From DATHZQ01 sp035458525 (GTDB taxonomy: Bacteria > Actinomycetota > Acidimicrobiia > Spongiisociales > UBA5794), in assembly GCA_035458525.1 (NCBI GenBank), contig DATHZQ010000135.1:37963-101962 (forward strand): 64,000 nucleotides of DNA, written 5' to 3'. Position 1 is the stretch's first letter; each line of letters starts with the position of its first letter. The notes under the pieces are model-generated. The model did no database searches, had not been told where the DNA came from, and worked only from the letters and a program-made list of their open reading frames with translations. Of the stretch, positions 42,482 to 50,670 are shown piece by piece. Position numbers and translations under genes: made by a program.

Positions 42482-42933
42482 CGGGGCTGACCATCGCCGA
42501 GCGCCCATTCTTCGAGGGAATGGCGCCTGCGCATCTCGACATCCTCGAAGCGGTCGCCGATCGAGTGTCGTTTCCTTCCGGGACGACCATTTTTCGCGAA
42601 GGCGGTGAGGCCACGGTCTGGTACCTCGTCACCGATGGCGTCGTGACGCTCGAAATCGACGTCCCTGGCCGCGGTCCGCACATTCTGCAAACCCTCCACG
42701 AGGGAGACGTCCTCGGGTGGTCATGGCTGTTCCCGCCTTACCGGTGGTCCTTCGACGCCTACGCCCGCACCGACATCGAGGCGATCGCATTCGACGCCGG
42801 CAGACTCCGTGCGGCGAAACAGGACGATGCCTCGCTCGGCTACGCCCTCATGCAACGGTTCGCTCAGGTGCTCGTGCGGCGCATGCAGGCTGCCCGCCTC
42901 CAACTCTTGGACATCTATGGCACTCCTCGCTGA
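42478..42933 (+). CDS. Cyclic nucleotide-binding domain protein in the hydrogenase operon
   Basis: A 151-residue Crp-type sensor domain (FFEGMAPAHLDILEAVADRV, FREGGEATVWYLVTDG, EGDVLGWSWLFPPYRW) with no DNA-binding helix-turn-helix. It ends shortly after the C-helix (RMQAARLQLLDIYGTPR). It is embedded between hydB and hydG with overlaps on both sides (4 and 17 bases), so it should be made in fixed ratio with the enzyme. It may act as a ligand-responsive or structural partner. Such genes recur in bacterial group 3b operons as I recall. Confidence 0.85.
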   Translation: MTGLTIAERPFFEGMAPAHLDILEAVADRVSFPSGTTIFREGGEATVWYLVTDGVVTLEIDVPGRGPHILQTLHEGDVLGWSWLFPPYRWSFDAYARTDIEAIAFDAGRLRAAKQDDASLGYALMQRFAQVLVRRMQAARLQLLDIYGTPR

Positions 42934-43765
42934 TCTTCCCGTCATCTCAGAGCCCATGGCGCCCGTCCCCTTCGTGGTGCGGTCCAATCGCGATGAGCTG
43001 GAGGACACGTACACGCTCCAGCTCGAGCCTCCCGGCGGTTCGTTCGAATTCCTGCCGGGCCAGTTCACCATGCTGTACGCCTTCGGCATCGGTGAGGTAC
43101 CCATCTCGATCAGCGGCGACCCCGCTCTGCCCGGGACGCTGACGCAGACGATTCGCGGTGTCGGTGCGGTCACCCGTGCCCTCCGCATCGCCCGACCCGG
43201 CGACACCATCGGCGTGCGCGGTCCGTTCGGCACGGCCTGGCCGGTCGATCTGGCGGAAGGCAAGGACATCGTCATCGCCGCGGGCGGAATCGGTTTGGCC
43301 CCGCTGCGGCCCGCGATCTACCAGGTGCTGGCCGAGCGCGACCGATTCGAGCGCGTCGTCATCCTCTACGGAGCCCGCAACCCGAGCGAGCTCCTGTTCG
43401 CCGACGAGCTCCAGGACTGGCGGGGCCGGCTCGACGCCGACGTCCTCGTGACCGTCGACAACGCCGGTCGCGACTGGCATGGTTCGGTCGGCGTCGTCAC
43501 CAAGCTGATACGCCGTGCGCCGTTCGACCCTCGTAACTCGGTGGCGCTCGTTTGCGGCCCTCAGATCATGATGCGATTCACCGCACAGGAGCTCGTCACC
43601 CGCGGCGTGCCCCACGATGCGATCCACATGTCGATGGAGCGCAACATGAAGTGCGCCATCGGTTTCTGTGGCCACTGCCAGTACGGGGCCAAGTTCATCT
43701 GCAGGGACGGTCCCGTGTTCGAATATCCCGCTCTCCAGCCGTACCTGTTGGTCAAGGAGGTGTGA
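42917..43765 (+). CDS. hydG: Group 3b-type hydrogenase gamma subunit (FAD/NAD(P)-binding)
   Basis: A 282-residue ferredoxin-reductase-like subunit that exchanges electrons with NAD(P)H. FLPGQFTMLYAFGIGEVPISIS is the flavin-binding barrel. VIAAGGIGLAPLRPAIY binds the nicotinamide nucleotide. CAIGFCGHCQYGAKFICRDGP carries four cysteines for a 2Fe-2S cluster. ATG 42917 lies inside the end of the upstream gene. The next gene starts one base after the stop. Confidence 0.9.
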   Translation: MALLADLPVISEPMAPVPFVVRSNRDELEDTYTLQLEPPGGSFEFLPGQFTMLYAFGIGEVPISISGDPALPGTLTQTIRGVGAVTRALRIARPGDTIGVRGPFGTAWPVDLAEGKDIVIAAGGIGLAPLRPAIYQVLAERDRFERVVILYGARNPSELLFADELQDWRGRLDADVLVTVDNAGRDWHGSVGVVTKLIRRAPFDPRNSVALVCGPQIMMRFTAQELVTRGVPHDAIHMSMERNMKCAIGFCGHCQYGAKFICRDGPVFEYPALQPYLLVKEV

Positions 43766-43766
43766 C

Positions 43767-44588
43767 GTGGCGAACCCTCCCGCAAGGACGAAAGCCAAGC
43801 CCAAGCTGGCCGTGTACAAGTTCGCCTCGTGCGACGGATGCCAGCTCAGCTTGCTCGACGCCGAGGATGCGCTGCTCGCAGTGGCCGAAGCGGTGACCAT
43901 CGCCAATTTCCCCGAGGCATCCCGCGAGGTGCTGCCAGGACCGTACGAGGTCACTCTCGTCGAGGGCTCGATCACCACACCCCACGATGCGGCCCGCATC
44001 CGCGAGGTTCGGGAGGACTCCAAGTTCCTCGTCACGATCGGCGCCTGCGCCACCGCCGGCGGTATCCAGGCGCTGCGCAACTGGAAGAACGTCGACGACT
44101 TCACCTCGGTTGTCTACGCCCACCCCGAGTACATCGACACGCTGCAGCACTCGACCCCGATCTCGTATCACGTGCCGGTCGACTTCGAGCTGCGCGGCTG
44201 CCCCATCAACAAGAACCAACTGGTGGAGCTGGTTGCCGCGCTCCTGCAAGGCCGCCGTCCCAACATCGGCAGCCACAGCGTGTGCCGCGAGTGCAAGGCG
44301 CGAGGCACCACGTGTGTGATGGTGACGCACGGAACGCCCTGCATGGGGCCGGTGACCCACGCCGGCTGTGGCGCCATCTGCCCGGCCTACAACCGCGGTT
44401 GCTATGGCTGTTTCGGCCCCATGGAGAATCCCAACACCGAAGCGCTGGCCGAGTGGTGGCATGACCTCGGTGTCGACGACCGCGAGCTCGTCGACGCGTT
44501 CCGCGGCTTCAACGCCTATGCCGAGGCGTTTCGGGACGCTTCCGACCGCCATGAATCGGCGCTCATCGTGCGAGGAGTGAGGCCATGA
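43767..44588 (+). CDS. hydD: [NiFe] hydrogenase small (delta) subunit
   Basis: The 273-residue electron-transfer subunit. Cys22 and Cys25 in KFASCDGCQLSLLD, the IGACATAGG cysteine and PVDFELRGCPINKNQL ligate the proximal cluster. The C-terminal cysteines (CRECKARGTTCVM, CGAICPAYNRGCYGCFGP) fit the medial and distal clusters of group 3 enzymes. There is no Tat signal, so the enzyme is cytoplasmic. GTG 43767 has AAGGAGGTG upstream. It overlaps the large-subunit gene by four bases. Confidence 0.93.
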   Translation: MANPPARTKAKPKLAVYKFASCDGCQLSLLDAEDALLAVAEAVTIANFPEASREVLPGPYEVTLVEGSITTPHDAARIREVREDSKFLVTIGACATAGGIQALRNWKNVDDFTSVVYAHPEYIDTLQHSTPISYHVPVDFELRGCPINKNQLVELVAALLQGRRPNIGSHSVCRECKARGTTCVMVTHGTPCMGPVTHAGCGAICPAYNRGCYGCFGPMENPNTEALAEWWHDLGVDDRELVDAFRGFNAYAEAFRDASDRHESALIVRGVRP

Positions 44589-45889
44589 CCGACCAGAGCG
44601 TTCGCAGGATCGATGTCGACTACCTGGCCAGGGTCGAGGGCGAGGGTTCGATGAAGGTGCGTGTCGTGGACGGCGTCGTCGAGGACGTCGAGTTCGGCAT
44701 CTTCGAACCGCCGCGGTTCTTCGAGGCGTTCATGCGGGGGCGGATGTTCACCGAAGCGCCCGACATCACCGCTCGCATCTGCGGGATCTGCCCCATCGCA
44801 TATCAGATGAGTTCCGTCCATGCGATGGAGGACGCCCTCGGTGTGACCGTCGGCGGACAGCTGCGGGCATTGCGCCGTCTCATCTACTGCGGCGAGTGGA
44901 TCGAGAGCCACGGGCTCCACGTGTACATGCTGCACGCCCCGGACTTCCTCGGATACGAGAGCGCCATCCACATGGCTGCGGATCATCGAGAGCTGGTCGA
45001 GCGGGGGCTGCGCCTCAAGAAGGCGGGCAACACCATCGTGACCGTGGTCGGCGGTCGTGAGATCCACCCGATCAACGTCCGCGTGGGCGGCTTCTACCGC
45101 GCACCCGAGAAGTCGGAGCTGCTGGCGCTCGTCGACGAACTGGAGTGGGCGCGCGATGCGGCCATCGAGACCGTCCGGTTCGTGGCCCAGCTCGACATCC
45201 CCAAGATCGAGATGGACTTCGAGCTGGTGTCCGTCGTCCATCCTGACGAGTACCCGTTCAACGAGGGCCGGCTGGTGTCGAACAAGGGGCTTGACATCGC
45301 CGCCTCCGAGTTCAACGACTTCTTCATCGAGGAGCACGTCGCACGATCCAACGCGCTGCACTCGCGCATCGCGTCGCGGGGCCCTTACCACGTCGGTCCG
45401 CTGGCACGCTATGCCCTCAACTTCGAGAAGCTGCACCCGCTGGCGCGGAGCGCAGCATTGGAGGCTGGGCTCGGTCCCGTGTGCCTCAATCCGTTCGAGA
45501 GCATCATCGTCCGCTCCGTCGAGATGGTGCACGCATGCGAGGAGGCGCTGGCGATCATCGATGCGTATCAGCGACCGGAAGGCCCCTGTGTCGACGTCGC
45601 CCCCGCCGCCGGTGAAGGTCACGGCGCCACCGAAGCCCCGCGCGGCATGCTGTACCACCGCTACCGGCTCGAGGACGATGGTCGGATCGCCGATGCACAG
45701 ATCGTCCCCCCAACGGCACAGAACCAGCTGACCATCGAGGCCGATCTCCGCGCGGTGCTCGACGTCTCGCTCGATCTCCCGGACGACGACCTCACGTGGA
45801 AACTGGAGCAGACGATCCGGAACTACGACCCGTGCATCTCGTGTGCGACCCACTTCCTCAGCCTCCAAGTCGAGAGGACGGAGTCATGA
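44585..45889 (+). CDS. hydA: [NiFe] hydrogenase large (alpha) subunit
   Basis: The 434-residue catalytic subunit. L1 motif ARICGICP supplies Cys66 and Cys69, and L2 motif DPCISCATH supplies Cys417 and Cys420, the four nickel/iron ligands. After His423 an 11-residue tail (FLSLQVERTES) remains, to be removed by the maturation protease encoded next, whose start codon overlaps this stop. DYLARVEGEGSMKV at the N-terminus is the usual family opening. Together with beta, gamma and delta it forms a bidirectional NAD(P)-linked enzyme. Confidence 0.95.
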   Translation: MTDQSVRRIDVDYLARVEGEGSMKVRVVDGVVEDVEFGIFEPPRFFEAFMRGRMFTEAPDITARICGICPIAYQMSSVHAMEDALGVTVGGQLRALRRLIYCGEWIESHGLHVYMLHAPDFLGYESAIHMAADHRELVERGLRLKKAGNTIVTVVGGREIHPINVRVGGFYRAPEKSELLALVDELEWARDAAIETVRFVAQLDIPKIEMDFELVSVVHPDEYPFNEGRLVSNKGLDIAASEFNDFFIEEHVARSNALHSRIASRGPYHVGPLARYALNFEKLHPLARSAALEAGLGPVCLNPFESIIVRSVEMVHACEEALAIIDAYQRPEGPCVDVAPAAGEGHGATEAPRGMLYHRYRLEDDGRIADAQIVPPTAQNQLTIEADLRAVLDVSLDLPDDDLTWKLEQTIRNYDPCISCATHFLSLQVERTES

Positions 45890-46386
45890 CAGCGGGCACC
45901 AAGACAACGGTGGTTGCCGGCATCGGCAACGTGTATCGCGGCGATGATGGCGTTGGCCCCGTGGTTGCCGAACGCCTGGCGTCGACGTTGCCTGATTCGG
46001 TCCAGGTGATCGCCGGCCTGGATGATCCCCTGCAGCTGATCGACGCTTGGGAGCACGCGGAGCTGGCCATCGTCATCGATGCGGTCGTGTCGGACGCCGC
46101 GCCGGGTACGGTGCATGAGCTCGAGGTTCTGGGGCCGTTGCCGGCGATGTTCCGCCGTCTCTCGACGCACCTCTTCAGCGTTGCACAGGTGATCGAGCTG
46201 GGCACGGTCCTCAACCGGATGCCGGGGCGCGTGGTGGTGATCGGTGTCGAAGCTGCCGACATGACCCAGGGCCGTCTCGAGCTGACGCCGGTCGTCGCCG
46301 CCGCAGTCGATGTCGTCATGGCGCGGGTCCGCAAGCTCGTTGCTGATCGACACAATGCGTTCCGTCACGAGGTCGGCCATGCATGA
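45886..46386 (+). CDS. Hydrogenase maturation endopeptidase
   Basis: A 166-residue HycI/HyaD-type protease that clips the large-subunit tail after nickel insertion. GIGNVYRGDDGVGPVVAERL carries the first nickel-sensing acidic residue. VIDAVVSDAAPGTV and the HLFSVAQVIELG histidine region complete the pattern. The start overlaps the large-subunit stop (ATGA). Confidence 0.9.
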   Translation: MTAGTKTTVVAGIGNVYRGDDGVGPVVAERLASTLPDSVQVIAGLDDPLQLIDAWEHAELAIVIDAVVSDAAPGTVHELEVLGPLPAMFRRLSTHLFSVAQVIELGTVLNRMPGRVVVIGVEAADMTQGRLELTPVVAAAVDVVMARVRKLVADRHNAFRHEVGHA

Positions 46387-46639
46387 GTCCGGCATCGTCC
46401 GCTCGCTCGTTGCTCGCGCCGAGACGGTGGTGGCGGCGTCGGGCGTTGCCAGGGCCGCACGGATCGGGGTGAGCATCGGAGCGCTGAGCGGCGTCGATCC
46501 CGAGGTCGTGCGCGCACATTGGCGGCACTACGCCACGGACCTCACAGGGGATGCGGCCCTCGACATCGTGCTCGAAGACGACCCCTTGTCCGGTGCAGCG
46601 CTCGGTGTGTCCCTCGTGTTCGTCGACGTGGCGAGCTAG
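46379..46639 (+). CDS. hypA: Short HypA-like protein without zinc domain
   Basis: The 86 residues start MHESGIVRSLV, giving the nickel-binding MHE motif, and continue through SIGALSGVDPEVV, matching the N-terminal alpha/beta part of HypA. Full-length HypA (about 115 residues) has two CxxC pairs in a zinc loop. This protein contains no cysteine at all and stops after LVFVDVAS. It overlaps the protease gene by eight bases and is followed by hypC after two bases. It may donate nickel with another protein supplying zinc-domain functions, or be partly degenerate. Confidence 0.75.
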   Translation: MHESGIVRSLVARAETVVAASGVARAARIGVSIGALSGVDPEVVRAHWRHYATDLTGDAALDIVLEDDPLSGAALGVSLVFVDVAS

Positions 46640-46641
46640 CG

Positions 46642-46863
46642 ATGTGCGTGGCCATTCCGGCGTTGGTCACCGCCGTTGGCGACGACGGCCGCACCGGAAC
46701 GGCACGCATGGCGGATGTTGAACGCAACGTGGACCTTGCGATGACACCGGATGCGGGTGTCGGCGACTGGGTGATCACCCACAGTGGGTTCGCCGTTCGC
46801 ACCATCACGGCCGAGGACGCACAGGAGATTCATCGGTTGCTGGCATCTGCGGTCGACGACTGA
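46642..46863 (+). CDS. hypC: HypC/HupF hydrogenase assembly chaperone
   Basis: A 73-residue chaperone that carries the Fe(CN)2CO unit with HypD and binds the large-subunit precursor. It begins MCVAIP, with the essential Cys2, then forms a small barrel with VGDWVITHSGFAVRTI. It is the last gene of the hydrogenase operon. hypB, hypD, hypE and hypF are not in the window and must lie elsewhere if the enzyme is functional. Confidence 0.88.
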   Translation: MCVAIPALVTAVGDDGRTGTARMADVERNVDLAMTPDAGVGDWVITHSGFAVRTITAEDAQEIHRLLASAVDD

Positions 46864-46898
46864 TATCTGTTGCCCGGCGTTCGATTCTCAAACTGCCT

Positions 46899-46927
46899 TT
46901 GCTCTGCAGCGCCGGCTGGCGCATAAT
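46899..46927 (+). promoter_or_regulatory. Probable promoter of rplY-pth
   Basis: TTGCTC (46899-46904) and CATAAT (46922-46927) are spaced 17 bases apart, a reasonable sigma-70-type pair about 100 bases upstream of the rplY start. Confidence 0.45.
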
Positions 46928-47033
46928 ATGGCGCTCTCGGGAAGGTGCCCCGCGTGCGGCGCCGCCGATCCGCTCCACACCAGCTAGGTGCGGTAGCGAG
47001 TGCACAAGCGACGATGAGTAGTACGAGGAGTCG

Positions 47034-47702
47034 ATGATGGAACAGGTGACGCTGAGCGCCGAGCGCCGCGCGGAGTCGGGCAGCCGCGCCGCCCGCCGGA
47101 TGCGGCGCACCGGGAAGGTTCCTGCGATCGTCTACGGCCGCGGTCTCGATCCGCTTTCTGTGTCCGTGGGTAGTCGCGAGCTGTACACCGCTTTGCACAC
47201 GGAAGCCGGGACCAATGCGATCCTCTCGGTCGAGATCGGCGGAAGTGATCCCGTCTTGGCGGTCGCTCGTGAGATTCAGCGCCATCCCGTGCGCGGCGAG
47301 GTCACCCATCTCGACCTGATCAAGGTGTCGCTCGACGTCGCCATCGAAGCCGAGGTGTCGATCGAGTACATCGGCATCCCCATTGGTGTCCGCGAGGAAG
47401 CCGGTATCGTCGAGACGATCGGCACGAGCGTCATGATCGAGGCATTGCCGACGGCGATCCCATCATCGATTCCGCTCGACATCAGCCATCTCAACATCGG
47501 TGACGGGCTCAAGGTGGAGGACCTCCCCGAGACCGAGGGTGTCACACTTCTCGACGAGCCGGATCGTCCCTTGGTGACCGTGCTCGCTCCTCGTCTCATC
47601 GAGGAGGAAGTGGTTGGCGAAGCAGAGCTCGAGTTCGACGCCGAAGGCGAGCCGATCGTTGTGGACGCCGACGCGGCCGGCGAAGAGGGCGAAGCGAGCT
47701 GA
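47034..47702 (+). CDS. rplY: 50S ribosomal protein bL25, Ctc form
   Basis: A 222-residue two-domain form of bL25 that binds 5S rRNA and is linked to stress in Gram-positives. N-terminal part: RRTGKVPAIVYGRG and EIQRHPVRGEVTHLDLIKV. C-terminal part: GIVETIGTSVMIEALPTAIP and an acidic tail. ATG 47034 has GAGGAG upstream; ATG 47037 is possible. pth follows with a four-base CTGA overlap, a standard gene pair. Confidence 0.95.
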   Translation: MMEQVTLSAERRAESGSRAARRMRRTGKVPAIVYGRGLDPLSVSVGSRELYTALHTEAGTNAILSVEIGGSDPVLAVAREIQRHPVRGEVTHLDLIKVSLDVAIEAEVSIEYIGIPIGVREEAGIVETIGTSVMIEALPTAIPSSIPLDISHLNIGDGLKVEDLPETEGVTLLDEPDRPLVTVLAPRLIEEEVVGEAELEFDAEGEPIVVDADAAGEEGEAS

Positions 47703-48286
47703 GGGACTCAGCTCCGCTCGTAGTCGGGCTGCGCAATCCAGGGTCGCGCTACGAACGCACCAGGCACAACGTTGGAGCCGAGGTCGTCGCGGCCCTCGCC
47801 GAACGCCACGACGCCCGGTTCAAGAAGGCGCCGCGGTTCGTCCGCGCCGAGGTCTCGGAGCTCCATCTCGCCGGAGCTCGTGTCGTCCTGGCGGTGCCCC
47901 GAACCTTCATGAACGAATCGGGCCAGGCCGTTGCGCCTTTGGTCCGCTATTACAGGACGCCGGCTGACGAGCTTCTCGTCGTACACGACGACATCGACCT
48001 GCCCTTTGCGAAGCTCCGGGTGCAGGAGGATCGAGGTCCCGGCGGCAACAACGGCGTGCGTTCGATCATCCGCTCGCTCGGATCGCAGGAATTCTGGCGC
48101 CTCAAGATCGGAGTCGGTCGTCCCCCCGGCCGGCAGAACCCAGCCGACTACGTCTTGCGGCCCTTCTCGACGCAGGAGCGGCCGGAGATCGATCTGTCGA
48201 TCCAGCTCGCCGCGGACGTCATCGAGACGTTTGTCGCCGAGGGCGGCGATGCGGCTCGCCAGCGGGCGGGCGAGCTGAACGCCTGA
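47699..48286 (+). CDS. pth: Peptidyl-tRNA hydrolase, apparently starting on CTG
   Basis: Releases tRNA from stalled peptidyl-tRNAs. The 195-residue frame has LVVGLRNPGSRYERTRHNVG (catalytic His in TRHN), FMNESGQAV, VVHDDIDLP and GPGGNNGVRSI, all diagnostic. The canonical G of VGLGNPG is R here. No ATG, GTG or TTG exists in frame upstream of the conserved motif. The only sensible start is CTG 47699, overlapping the rplY stop as CTGA, with GAGGG about nine bases upstream. This implies translation coupled to rplY or a non-standard start. Confidence 0.88.
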   Translation: MRDSAPLVVGLRNPGSRYERTRHNVGAEVVAALAERHDARFKKAPRFVRAEVSELHLAGARVVLAVPRTFMNESGQAVAPLVRYYRTPADELLVVHDDIDLPFAKLRVQEDRGPGGNNGVRSIIRSLGSQEFWRLKIGVGRPPGRQNPADYVLRPFSTQERPEIDLSIQLAADVIETFVAEGGDAARQRAGELNA

Positions 48287-48302
48287 TTACATCAGACGGC
48301 CA

Positions 48303-48327
48303 CCTCCCCCAGCTTCGCTGGGAGAGG
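48303..48327. terminator. Stem-loop between pth and the photolyase gene
   Basis: CCTCCCCCAG and CTGGGAGAGG pair at nine of ten positions around a five-base CTTCG loop, in the convergent gap between the two genes. It is likely a bidirectional terminator. Confidence 0.6.
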
Positions 48328-48369
48328 ACCAACGTGATCTTCTGCAGCGAGGAGCGAAGCGCTCATCGC

Positions 48370-49854
48370 TCACAGCCGGCCGGCGGCGATCTCTCCGATC
48401 ACGAACTCGGCACGCTTGCGTAACTGGTCGACGCCCGACAGCCGATCCAGCGTCGAGTACTGGCGGGCCATCCGATGGTTGCCGGCGAGATGGTCGCGAT
48501 GGCGGTCGAGGAAATCCCAATACAGCGTCGTGAACGGGCATGCGTCGTCGCCCACCCGATTCGACGGTTTGAAGCGGCAGCCCGAGCAGTAGTCGCTCAT
48601 GCGGTTGATGTAGGCGCCTCCCGACACGTATGGCTTTGTCGACATGCGGCCGCCGTCTGCCCACAGACCCATCCCCATCACGTTCGGCCCCATCACCCAG
48701 TCGGCTGCGTCGACGAATCGCTCTCTCATCCAGTCCCGTACGGCTGCGGGAGCGATGCCCGCCAGATTGGCGAAGTTGGCCAGCACCATGAGTCGCTGAA
48801 TGTGGTGCGCCCAGCCACGCTCCTCGACGGCGTCGAGGGTGATCTGGAGGCAGCGAACGTCGGTGCGGGCCTCGCCTCGCCACGACGGCGGCACCGGGCG
48901 CTCATGCCCGAGGACGTTGGCGGCCCACTGCTCGGGCCAGAGCCAGTAGACACCCCAGACGAATTCGCGCCACCCGATCAGCTGTCGGATCATGCCCTCG
49001 GCCGAGTTGAGTGGCACCTGCCCCTCGCGGTAGGCCGCTTCGACCCGATCGCAAACCTCGTGGGGGAGGATGAGGCCGAGGTTGAGATACGGGCTGAGCA
49101 GTGAGTGTGCAAGGTGCCAGTTTCCGGCCAGCATCGCATCCTCGTGGGGCCCGAAGCCGGCGAGGACGTTGTCGATGAAATGGCGCAATCTCGCCAGGGC
49201 AGCCCGCCGCGAGGTCGCCCACCATCCCGCCGGCTGCGCCCCGGGAAGTGACGGCGGCAGTTCATCCAGGACACGTTCATCGAGGTCGTCGAGCCTGCTC
49301 GCCATTGGCGGCGGCCACGCTCCTCCGTCGGCGGGTGGTGGCTCCCGATTGTCGTGGTCGAAGTTCCACCGACCTCCAGCGGGCGCTTCCCCATCCATCA
49401 AGTAGTGCAGTCGCTGCCGCTGCCAGCGATAGAAGTCCTCGAGGCGGACACGCGTTCTGCCCGCGGCCCATTCGGCGAAATCGGTGCGATGACAGAGGAA
49501 TTGATTAGAGCGCACGACGGTCAGGCCGAGCTGGGCCAGCCGCTCGCCGACTGGTCGGGAGTTGGGCTCCGTGACCACCACGTCCTCTGGTGCGAACTGT
49601 GCGACGTGTTCCGCAAGGCCCCGCTGCAGGTCGGCGGCACGCCGGTAGTCGACGTCGAATCCCGCACTGCGCAGTTCTCCGGCGAACCGCCGCATCGCCG
49701 CAAGTACGAAGTGGAGCCGCTGACGATGGAAGGGACGGCCGGTGAGCATGGCAGTGCTCTCGACCATGAGGATTCGAGTCGTGTCCGGCTCGGCGTCGCG
49801 AAGCGCTCCGATGTTGCGATTGAGCTGGTCACCGAGGACCCAAACGGTCTGCAT
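48370..49854 (-). CDS. Fe-S bacterial cryptochrome/photolyase (PhrB/(6-4) type)
   Basis: A 494-residue flavoprotein that probably repairs UV (6-4) photoproducts. MQTVWVLGDQLN and ADWVMGPNVMGMGLWADGGRMSTKPYVSGGAYINRMS are signatures of the prokaryotic cryptochrome/photolyase-related family. Cys335, Cys423, Cys426 and Cys439 have the same spacings (88, 3, 13) as the four cluster cysteines I recall for Agrobacterium PhrB, so a 4Fe-4S cluster is expected. It is divergent from the DUF2071 gene. Confidence 0.93.
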   Translation of the reverse strand: MQTVWVLGDQLNRNIGALRDAEPDTTRILMVESTAMLTGRPFHRQRLHFVLAAMRRFAGELRSAGFDVDYRRAADLQRGLAEHVAQFAPEDVVVTEPNSRPVGERLAQLGLTVVRSNQFLCHRTDFAEWAAGRTRVRLEDFYRWQRQRLHYLMDGEAPAGGRWNFDHDNREPPPADGGAWPPPMASRLDDLDERVLDELPPSLPGAQPAGWWATSRRAALARLRHFIDNVLAGFGPHEDAMLAGNWHLAHSLLSPYLNLGLILPHEVCDRVEAAYREGQVPLNSAEGMIRQLIGWREFVWGVYWLWPEQWAANVLGHERPVPPSWRGEARTDVRCLQITLDAVEERGWAHHIQRLMVLANFANLAGIAPAAVRDWMRERFVDAADWVMGPNVMGMGLWADGGRMSTKPYVSGGAYINRMSDYCSGCRFKPSNRVGDDACPFTTLYWDFLDRHRDHLAGNHRMARQYSTLDRLSGVDQLRKRAEFVIGEIAAGRL

Positions 49855-49917
49855 GTTCCGGCACCTGCGAGAAGGGGAGGCTCACGGTAGCGAGGCGGTC
49901 GCCCGTACCGTGGGACG

Positions 49918-50655
49918 ATGGTCGAACGTCCGTCGACTCCGGGGGTCGCACCCCACCACGTCGCTCGTCCTGTGATGCGCCAGGACTGGCGGGAACTCAC
50001 TTATGTCCACTGGCCGTATCCGGCCGAAGCCGTGCAGTCCCTGCTCCCGGAAGGGCTCGAGGTCGAGACATTCGACGGGGCCGCGTGGGTCGGTCTGGTG
50101 CCGTTTCGCATGGTCGGCATCGCGGGTCGTGGCACGCCTCCGATCCCGTATTTCGGTACGTTTCCAGAGACCAACGTTCGCACGTACGTCAGGGGTCCGG
50201 CCGGGCCGGGCGTGTGGTTCAACTCGCTCGACATCACGCGCGTGTTGCCCGTGGCTGTCGCCCGCTTGTCGTACCGGCTGCCCTACATGTGGTCCAAGAT
50301 GCGCATCGAGCGACATACAGCCGGGGCGATCACGTATCGGGCCGAGCGCCGGTGGCCCGGTCCGCGTGGAGTGTCCTCCCTGGTGGAAGTCGTTCCCGGC
50401 GAGTCGATCGAGAACCCATCGGCGTTTGAGCACTTCCTCAGCGCACGGTGGCGGCTCTACACCATGCTCAGGTCGCGACTTGCCCAAGCGCGTGTCTCGC
50501 ACGAGCCCTGGCCGTTGCGCAAGGCGAAGATCCTGGACCTCCACGACGAGTTCGTGCCGGCGGCGGGCTATCCGCGGCCGACCATCCGGCCGCACGTCAT
50601 GCATTCGTCAGGGGTGAGCGTCGTCGTTGCCCGACCCGAGTTCGTATCGGTCTGA
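49918..50655 (+). CDS. DUF2071 (YqjF-like) protein
   Basis: A 245-residue protein with the family course: RQDWRELTYVHWPYPAEAVQSLLPEGLEV, AWVGLVPFRMVGI, FPETNVRTYV and a late HSSGVSVVVARPE. The function is not established for the family. TACCGT at 49906-49911 is six bases before ATG 49918, so it is probably leaderless. It is divergent from the photolyase gene; co-regulation by light or UV stress would be speculation. Confidence 0.85.
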   Translation: MVERPSTPGVAPHHVARPVMRQDWRELTYVHWPYPAEAVQSLLPEGLEVETFDGAAWVGLVPFRMVGIAGRGTPPIPYFGTFPETNVRTYVRGPAGPGVWFNSLDITRVLPVAVARLSYRLPYMWSKMRIERHTAGAITYRAERRWPGPRGVSSLVEVVPGESIENPSAFEHFLSARWRLYTMLRSRLAQARVSHEPWPLRKAKILDLHDEFVPAAGYPRPTIRPHVMHSSGVSVVVARPEFVSV

Positions 50656-50670
50656 GCTGTCTCGCCGACG

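Noticed and set aside
46928..46987. 19-codon frame MALSGRCPACGAADPLHTS before rplY
   Set aside because: It contains CPAC, but it begins at the -10 box itself and so could not be within the transcript from that promoter. No other support.
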